Positions 34,219 through 38,736 of a stretch of DNA of 38,736 nucleotides are shown here, in pieces. The stretch spans positions 1 through 38,736 of the forward strand of contig JAKPQT010000736.1 in assembly GCA_029555885.1 (NCBI GenBank), read 5' to 3'. Below the pieces are notes generated by a model. The model had not been told where the DNA came from and ran no database searches. It saw only the letters and a list, made by a program, of their open reading frames with translations. This stretch comes from Chloroflexota bacterium (GTDB taxonomy: Bacteria > Chloroflexota > Anaerolineae > CG2-30-64-16). Both the position numbers and the translations under genes were made by a program. How positions within the stretch are numbered: position 1 is the first letter of the stretch; every line of letters begins with the position of its first letter.

Positions 34219-35607
34219 ATGCCCGATCTGCTCATCCGCCCTTCCGGCCCGCTGCACGGCCGCCTGACCGTGCCCGGCGACAAGTCCATCACCCACCGCG
34301 CGCTCATGCTGGCCGCGCTCGCAGAAGGCGACACGACCATCGAAGGTTGGGTGCCTGCGGAGGTCTGCCTCGCCACGCTCCGGTGCATGCAGGCGTTGGG
34401 CGCGGAGGTCGAGGGTGACGAAAACTCAGAGAAACCCGGTTTCTTGGCTTCCGCCCTCCGCATCCGCGGCCGGGGGCTCCGCGGGCTGACGGAACCGGCG
34501 GATGTGCTGCACTGCGCTGGCTCAGGCACGACCATCCGCCTACTAGCGGGACTCATCGCAGGCCAACCGTTCACGACCGTGCTGACCGGCACGGACCCGC
34601 TGCGCCGCCGGCCGATGGGCCGCGTCGCGGAGCCGCTGCGCCTGATGGGTGCGACCGTCCTGGGCCGCGACGGGGGCCGGCTGCCGCCGCTGACCATTCG
34701 CGGCGGGAACCTCAGAGGGATCGCGTACCGGCTGCCGGTCGCGAGCGCGCAGGTCAAGTCCGCCATTCTGCTCGCAGGGCTGTTGGCGGAGGGTGAGACG
34801 GTCATTTATGAGCCGGGGCCGTCGCGTGACCACACAGAGCGGATGCTGCGCTGGTTCGGCGTCCGCGTCGAGTCGGACGGACCGCGCGTCCGGCTGGTCG
34901 GCGGGCAGCCCTTACACGCCCGTCCCGAGCCTCTCGTCATCCCCGGCGACTTCTCCTCTGCCGCCTTCCCGCTGGTCGCAGCCACGCTCGTGCCCGGCTC
35001 GGACGTCATCCTGGAGAACGTGGGCTTCAACCCGACGCGCACCGGGCTGTACGACCTCCTGGCCGCGATGGGGGCAAGCCTGGGGTATCCTCCGACGGAG
35101 GCTGCATCTTCACATGCAGCCTCCGCACAGGATGCGGGGGATGTGGGCGAGCCGGTGGCCGCGCTGCACATCCGCGGGGCCGGGCTGCGCGGCGTCGAGG
35201 TGGGTGGCGACCTGGTCGTGCGCGCCATCGACGAGTTCCCCATCTTCGCGGTCGCGGCAACCCAAGCCATCGGCACGACGGTCATCCGCGATGCTGCTGA
35301 GCTGCGCGTGAAGGAATCGGACCGGATCGCGACAGTCGCCGCAGAACTACGCAAGATGGGCGCAGACATCGAAGAACACCCGGAGGGCATGACCGTCCGC
35401 GGCCCGGCGAAGCTGCACGGCGCGACCGTGGAATGCCACCGCGACCACCGGCTGGCGATGGCGCTGGCAGTCGCCGGGCTCGTCGCAGATGAGCCGACGA
35501 CCGTGTGCGGGGCGGAGGCCATCGACGACTCGTTCCCAGGCTTTGTCGAAGCGATGCAGGCGCTCGGCGCACCCATCGCATGGGGCGATATCCCAAGGGC
35601 GGCATGA
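34219..35607 (+). CDS. aroA: EPSP synthase (3-phosphoshikimate 1-carboxyvinyltransferase) with two palindrome-encoded insertions
   Basis: Joins shikimate 3-phosphate and PEP. The 462-residue protein has VPGDKSITHRALML, SGTTIRLLAG, RRPMGRVAEPLR, ASAQVKSA, SRDHTERML, NPTRTGLYD and RVKESDRIA. GDKS, SAQxK, RxHxE and NxTR are class II EPSP synthase motifs. The usual GNSGTT is AGSGTT here, so the conserved Asn is missing. It is longer than the typical 425-430. Two stretches account for this: residues about 70-78 (SEKPGFLAS) from the element at 34430-34444, and about 289-305 (Ala/Ser-rich) from the palindrome at 35096-35125. Both keep the frame. Overlaps aroE by 4 nt. Confidence 0.95.
   Translation: MPDLLIRPSGPLHGRLTVPGDKSITHRALMLAALAEGDTTIEGWVPAEVCLATLRCMQALGAEVEGDENSEKPGFLASALRIRGRGLRGLTEPADVLHCAGSGTTIRLLAGLIAGQPFTTVLTGTDPLRRRPMGRVAEPLRLMGATVLGRDGGRLPPLTIRGGNLRGIAYRLPVASAQVKSAILLAGLLAEGETVIYEPGPSRDHTERMLRWFGVRVESDGPRVRLVGGQPLHARPEPLVIPGDFSSAAFPLVAATLVPGSDVILENVGFNPTRTGLYDLLAAMGASLGYPPTEAASSHAASAQDAGDVGEPVAALHIRGAGLRGVEVGGDLVVRAIDEFPIFAVAATQAIGTTVIRDAAELRVKESDRIATVAAELRKMGADIEEHPEGMTVRGPAKLHGATVECHRDHRLAMALAVAGLVADEPTTVCGAEAIDDSFPGFVEAMQALGAPIAWGDIPRAA
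34430..34444. repeat. Collapsed AGAAACCCGGTTTCT element inside aroA
   Basis: AGAAACC-C-GGTTTCT, 7-bp arms with a single-base centre, followed by TTGG exactly as in the trpG-trpD copy. It looks like the longer family members with the centre removed, and is translated in frame. Confidence 0.7.
35096..35125. repeat. CGGAGGCTGCAT palindrome inside aroA
   Basis: Perfect 12-bp stem (35096-35107 with 35114-35125), loop CTTCAC; an overlapping CCTCCG/CGGAGG pairing lies just upstream. Translated in frame as part of an Ala/Ser-rich loop. Confidence 0.8.
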
Positions 35608-36503
35608 GCATTGAGATCACCGGCGCAACCCGGCTCGTCGGGGTGTTCGGCTGGCCCGTCAGCCACACGCTCAGCCCGAAGATGCACAATGCGGCCTTTG
35701 GCGCGCTAGGGCTGGACTGGGCCTACCTGCCCCTGCCCGTGCCGCCGGCGCGCGTGGGCGACGCAGTGCGCGGGCTGCCCGCGCTCGGCTTTGCAGGCGC
35801 CAACGTCACCGTGCCGCACAAGCAGGCCGTCCTGCCGTTCATGGACGAGCTGACGCCGGAGGCGCGGGCCATCGGTGCGGTCAACACCATCGTCGTGCGC
35901 AGAGACGGCTCGCTGCTGGGCCACAGCACCGACGGCGGCGGGTTCCTCGCGGACCTCGCCCGCCTGCTGCCCCCGCCCCATCCCGACGGGACACTGCGAC
36001 CGCGGCCGTGGCGCTCGGATGCGATCCTGCGCGCGCTGGTGCTCGGCGCGGGCGGCGCGGCGCGGGCCATCGCCTACGCGCTCGTGCGCGCAGGGGCAAC
36101 GGTGACCGTGCTCAACCGGACGTACACGCGGGCGCAGGAGCTGTGCCGCTCGCTGTCAGATGCGCTGCCGGATGAGGAGCAGCGGGACAGCCTGGAGGCG
36201 GGGAGCTGGGACTGGATCCCGCACATGGCGCGCCGGGCCGACCTGATCGTCAATTGCACGAGCCTGGGGCTGCACGAGGGCGATGCGATGCCCTGGGACC
36301 CTGCCGTGCCGCTGCTGCCGGGGCAGATCGTGTACGATACTATCTACAACCGCCCGACCGAGCTGCTGGCGCACGCGCGCGCGTGCGGTGCGACCGCGGT
36401 GGACGGTCTGGGCATGTTGGTGCAGCAGGGCGCGCTCGCGTTCGAGATGTGGACCGGCGTGCCCGCGCCGGTAGACGTGATGGCCGCAGCGCTTAGATCA
36501 TAG
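35604..36503 (+). CDS. aroE: Shikimate dehydrogenase
   Basis: NADPH-dependent reduction of 3-dehydroshikimate. The 299-residue protein has GWPVSHTLSPKMHNAAF (shikimate binding), NVTVPHKQAVLPFMDE (catalytic Lys), GAVNTIV, GHSTDGGGFL (catalytic Asp) and VLGAGGAARAIAYAL (nucleotide binding). Residues about 118-135 and 180-200 are longer than usual. The ATG overlaps the aroA stop (ATGA); the frame is open further upstream but that would run deep inside aroA. Confidence 0.95.
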   Translation: MSIEITGATRLVGVFGWPVSHTLSPKMHNAAFGALGLDWAYLPLPVPPARVGDAVRGLPALGFAGANVTVPHKQAVLPFMDELTPEARAIGAVNTIVVRRDGSLLGHSTDGGGFLADLARLLPPPHPDGTLRPRPWRSDAILRALVLGAGGAARAIAYALVRAGATVTVLNRTYTRAQELCRSLSDALPDEEQRDSLEAGSWDWIPHMARRADLIVNCTSLGLHEGDAMPWDPAVPLLPGQIVYDTIYNRPTELLAHARACGATAVDGLGMLVQQGALAFEMWTGVPAPVDVMAAALRS

Positions 36504-36514
36504 GTATAGGAAGT

Positions 36515-36853
36515 TCATTCAGATGGGGGAAGAAAGGGATCGAGCAGGTGTAGAAGATGTGGCACATCACGCTGTACCGTGCGCCACACTTCTTCCAGGT
36601 CCACGGAATCGTACTCGTGTATGAGATTGTCCCGCATGCCTGCGATGAGTGACCAGGGAATCTCCGGGTGTGTACTGCGGAATACTGGTGAGAGGCGCTT
36701 GACCGCTTCACCCAACACGAGCAACTGGTGCAGAACGGCGGACTGGGTTTTGATATCCTCGAAGAACATACCGGCGTCCAGGTCGCGGGTGAACTCAACG
36801 ATCAGGCGCAAAGCGCGCGCCACGTCCAGCAGAATGGCTTCATCGCGCGACAT
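36515..36853 (-). CDS. hepT: HepT-like toxin (HEPN domain RNase, DUF86)
   Basis: A 112-residue all-helical HEPN protein. RDNLIHEY gives the R-x4-H-x-Y catalytic motif (Arg74, His79, Tyr81). In characterised pairs such toxins are RNases and the Tyr is AMPylated by the MntA partner. The start is the ATG at 36853, which overlaps the end of mntA by 14 nt; the frame open to 37021 overlaps mntA and is not needed. Convergent with aroE, with 11 nt between stops. Toxin activity is inferred from the family. Confidence 0.88.
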   Translation of the reverse strand: MSRDEAILLDVARALRLIVEFTRDLDAGMFFEDIKTQSAVLHQLLVLGEAVKRLSPVFRSTHPEIPWSLIAGMRDNLIHEYDSVDLEEVWRTVQRDVPHLLHLLDPFLPPSE

Positions 36854-37154
36854 AAATGGGTTCCGCGGTGCTGAGGATTGCGCGTCGGCGGATCGGATTG
36901 TGGCTGCGCTCAACCGCGCGACGAGTGATGAGATCGACGGGCCGACCGAACATGGCCGCAAGCTCATGCTGCATCCGGGCATGGTCGAGCAGACTCCAGG
37001 TTGCGCCGGGCAAAAACGCAACGAGCATATCGATGTCGCTATCCGATCGAAAGTCGTCGCGCAGGACCGAGCCGAAAACCGCCAGCTCGCTTACCTGCCA
37101 GCGCCGACAGAAGTCGGACAGTTTCTCTCTCGATAGACCGAGCGAGACATCCAT
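36840..37154 (-). CDS. mntA: MntA-like antitoxin (minimal nucleotidyltransferase)
   Basis: A 104-residue minimal nucleotidyltransferase. GS at 28-29 and DID at 40-42 form the GSx10DxD motif inside VFGSVLRDDFRSDSDIDMLV. It is the upstream gene of the pair, as usual for MntA-HepT, and would neutralise HepT by AMPylation. ATG 37154 sits six bases after AGGAG; a GTG at 37157 is too close to the ribosome site. It splits the aro gene set on the opposite strand. Confidence 0.9.
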   Translation of the reverse strand: MDVSLGLSREKLSDFCRRWQVSELAVFGSVLRDDFRSDSDIDMLVAFLPGATWSLLDHARMQHELAAMFGRPVDLITRRAVERSHNPIRRRAILSTAEPIYVAR

Positions 37155-37171
37155 CACTTACTCCTACATGG

Positions 37172-37203
37172 TAGAATATAGCAGAAACGCACGTTTCAAG
37201 CAA
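37172..37203. promoter_or_regulatory. Overlapping divergent promoters and palindrome between mntA and aroC
   Basis: On the minus strand TTGCTT (37198-37203), 17-nt spacer and TATATT (37175-37180, extended by TGC) point to mntA. On the plus strand TGgTAGAAT (-10 at 37172-37177) points to aroC. The mntA spacer contains GAAACG-ca-CGTTTC (37184-37197), a plausible operator for autoregulation that also lies just downstream of the aroC start point. Confidence 0.55.
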
Positions 37204-37230
37204 GAGACAAGCCAGAAGTGAGCACGTCGA

Positions 37231-38415
37231 ATGACCCTACTTCGTTTCCTGACTGCGGGTGAGAGCCACGGGCCGAAGCTCACCGCGATCCTTGAAGGCA
37301 TGGTGGCCGGGCTGCCGGTGAGCGCGGAGGCCATCAACCGGGAGCTGGCGCGGCGGCAAGTCGCGTACGGCGCAGGCGGCCGCATGAAGATCGAGCGCGA
37401 CGCGGTTAGCATCCCCGCGGGCGTCGTCGCCGGCCACACGACCGGCGCACCCATCACCCTCGAGGTCATCAACCGCGATTACAAATCCTGGGCCGAGCGC
37501 GACGTCCCGCCCATGACCGTCCCCCGGCCCGGCCACGCGGACCTGACCGGCGCGCTCAAGTATGGCTACCGCGACCTGCGGCCCGCGCTGGAGCGGGCCA
37601 GCGCCCGCGAGACGACCATGCGCGTTGCCGTGGGGGCCATCTGCAAGGCGTACCTCGCGCAGTTCGGCATCACAGTCGGCGGCTATGTCGTGAGCATCGG
37701 CGATGTGGACGCCGCGCTGCCCGACGACCTGCCCTACCCCGAGCGTTTTGCGCGGGCCGAAACCAACGACGTGCGCTGCCCCGACGAGGCGGCCGTCGAG
37801 CGCATGCGTAGCCTCATCTGGGACACGATGCAGGCGAAGGACACCCTCGGCGGCGTGTTCGAGGTGGTCGCGCTGGGCGTCCCGCCCGGGCTCGGCAGCC
37901 ACGTCCACTTCGACCGCAAGCTTGACGCGCAGTTGGCGGCCGCGCTGGTTTCCATCCAGGCTATCAAGGGCGTCGAGATCGGCCCCGCCTTCGCCAACAC
38001 GCGACGCCGCGGGACGGATGTGCACGACGAAATCACGGTCGATGCAGCCGGCAACCTGCACCGGACCACGAACCGGGCGGGCGGGCTGGAGGGCGGCATC
38101 AGCACCGGCGAACCCATCGTCCTGCGCGCCGCGATGAAGCCCATCAGCACGACGCTCAAGCCGCTGCAGTCGGTGGACCTCGCGACGGGTGAGCCGGCCC
38201 CGACGCGCTACGAACGGTCCGACTTCACTGCGGTGCCGCGTGCGGTCGTCATCGGGGAGGCAATGGTCGCATGGGTGCTGGCGGATGCGCTGCTGCAGAA
38301 GCTGGGCGGGGATTCGCTGGCCGAGCAGTTGCCGCGCTTCGCCGCGCTGCCGCGCAATCGGCTGGCCGATGTGTCCATGGATGATGTATCATGGCGCTTC
38401 GATTACGAGAGTTGA
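37231..38415 (+). CDS. aroC: Chorismate synthase
   Basis: Makes chorismate, the branch point to Trp, Phe and Tyr, using reduced FMN. The 394-residue protein has LTAGESHGPKL, GRMKIERD, PRPGHADLTGALKYG, RASARETTMRVA, TLGGVFEVVALGVPPGLGS-H cut to its core GGVFEV, and GGISTGEPI. All are in their family positions and length is usual. Weak ribosome site. It lies 727 nt beyond aroE, separated by the mntA-hepT pair, so it probably uses its own promoter. Confidence 0.96.
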   Translation: MTLLRFLTAGESHGPKLTAILEGMVAGLPVSAEAINRELARRQVAYGAGGRMKIERDAVSIPAGVVAGHTTGAPITLEVINRDYKSWAERDVPPMTVPRPGHADLTGALKYGYRDLRPALERASARETTMRVAVGAICKAYLAQFGITVGGYVVSIGDVDAALPDDLPYPERFARAETNDVRCPDEAAVERMRSLIWDTMQAKDTLGGVFEVVALGVPPGLGSHVHFDRKLDAQLAAALVSIQAIKGVEIGPAFANTRRRGTDVHDEITVDAAGNLHRTTNRAGGLEGGISTGEPIVLRAAMKPISTTLKPLQSVDLATGEPAPTRYERSDFTAVPRAVVIGEAMVAWVLADALLQKLGGDSLAEQLPRFAALPRNRLADVSMDDVSWRFDYES

Positions 38416-38437
38416 TCCTCTTTGCTGGGAGGTTGCA

Positions 38438-38736
38438 GTGGGCACGTTGACAGGAAAGGTAGCCGTCGTCACAGGTTCCAGCCGGGGCGTGGGCAAAGGT
38501 ATAGCGCTGGGGCTGGGCGAGGCCGGGGCAATCGTGTATGTAACGGGGCGCACCCTCGAAGGAGCGAACCCTGATGGGTTCCCCGGCACGATCGGCGAGA
38601 CGGCGCGCGCGGTCAGCGAGGCAGGCGGACAAGGCATTCCCGTTCGTTGTGACCATCGGGACGACGCCCAGGTCGAGGCATTGTTCGCACAGGTGGCCGC
38701 AGAGCACGGGCGGCTAGACATCCTGGTGAACAACGC
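38438..38736 (+). CDS. SDR-family dehydrogenase, 3' end cut by window
   Basis: First 99 codons of a short-chain dehydrogenase. The GTG start at 38438 follows GGGAGG. TGSSRGVGKG is the nucleotide-binding TGxxxGxG, CDHRDD follows, and LDILVNNA is the NNAG region at the edge. The spacing and YVTGRTLEG resemble the DHRS1-like subgroup. The catalytic Ser-Tyr-Lys lie outside the window. It starts 22 nt after aroC and may be co-transcribed. Confidence 0.88.
   Translation, partial: MGTLTGKVAVVTGSSRGVGKGIALGLGEAGAIVYVTGRTLEGANPDGFPGTIGETARAVSEAGGQGIPVRCDHRDDAQVEALFAQVAAEHGRLDILVNN

Noticed and set aside
35505..35603. Upstream extension of aroE
   Set aside because: It lies inside aroA; the ATG at 35604 gives the standard N-terminus and the usual ATGA coupling.
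36515..37021. Longer 168-codon hepT frame
   Set aside because: The extra 56 residues overlap mntA almost fully and are Ser/Arg/Pro-rich; HEPN proteins of this family start near the chosen ATG.

Overview
The window is GC-rich bacterial chromosomal DNA with long, tightly packed operons. It carries many short palindromic dispersed repeats, a lipoprotein-type class A penicillin-binding protein and T-box control of trp genes. The overall picture suggests a Chloroflexota (Anaerolineae-like) bacterium; this is inference from gene content and repeat style, with no marker-gene proof. I saw no tRNA, rRNA, CRISPR array, transposase or phage genes.

Left part (1-16.9 kb): housekeeping genes in small units. 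A cell-wall pair runs leftwards (mltG, then a bifunctional PBP cut by the window edge). Rightwards follow a heterodimeric ABC exporter (two half-transporters), RNA 3'-phosphate cyclase (rtcA), an M3 oligoendopeptidase F and a SlyD-like FKBP prolyl isomerase. Leftwards again come a small membrane protein, a uroporphyrinogen-decarboxylase-fold protein and a tryptophanase/tyrosine phenol-lyase-type enzyme with a long leader. Divergent from the last is a RarD/EamA transporter, followed by a YgbA-like cysteine-rich protein.

Middle (16.9-25.3 kb): a complete tryptophan operon, trpE-G-D-C-F-B-A, ending with a DAHP synthase gene (aroF). It is preceded by a consensus promoter and a tRNA-Trp-sensing T-box leader (specifier UGG, T-box UGGC). 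The leader contains an extra intrinsic terminator and an inserted palindromic repeat. Next come an unrecognised secreted protein, a GT-C-type membrane glycosyltransferase and a DapB/2,4-diaminopentanoate-dehydrogenase-like oxidoreductase (25.5-30.7 kb).

Right part (30.7-38.7 kb): a phenylalanine/tyrosine/common-aromatic operon: an AroH-type chorismate mutase fused to prephenate dehydratase, a second DAHP synthase, tyrA, aroA and aroE. It is headed by a promoter and a 29-codon leader ORF containing Phe-Tyr-Tyr-Phe-Tyr-Phe. That ORF overlaps mutually exclusive hairpins and is followed by a terminator with seven Ts, the layout of ribosome-mediated attenuation. A MntA-HepT toxin-antitoxin pair on the opposite strand separates aroE from aroC (chorismate synthase). 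A partial SDR dehydrogenase closes the window. aroB, a dehydroquinate dehydratase and shikimate kinase are not in the window.

Together the genes give nearly the whole route from DAHP to Trp, Phe and Tyr. Each branch has its own DAHP synthase and its own attenuation mechanism: uncharged tRNA sensing for Trp and leader-peptide translation for Phe/Tyr. Palindromic mini-elements lie between genes and, in frame, inside rtcA and aroA.
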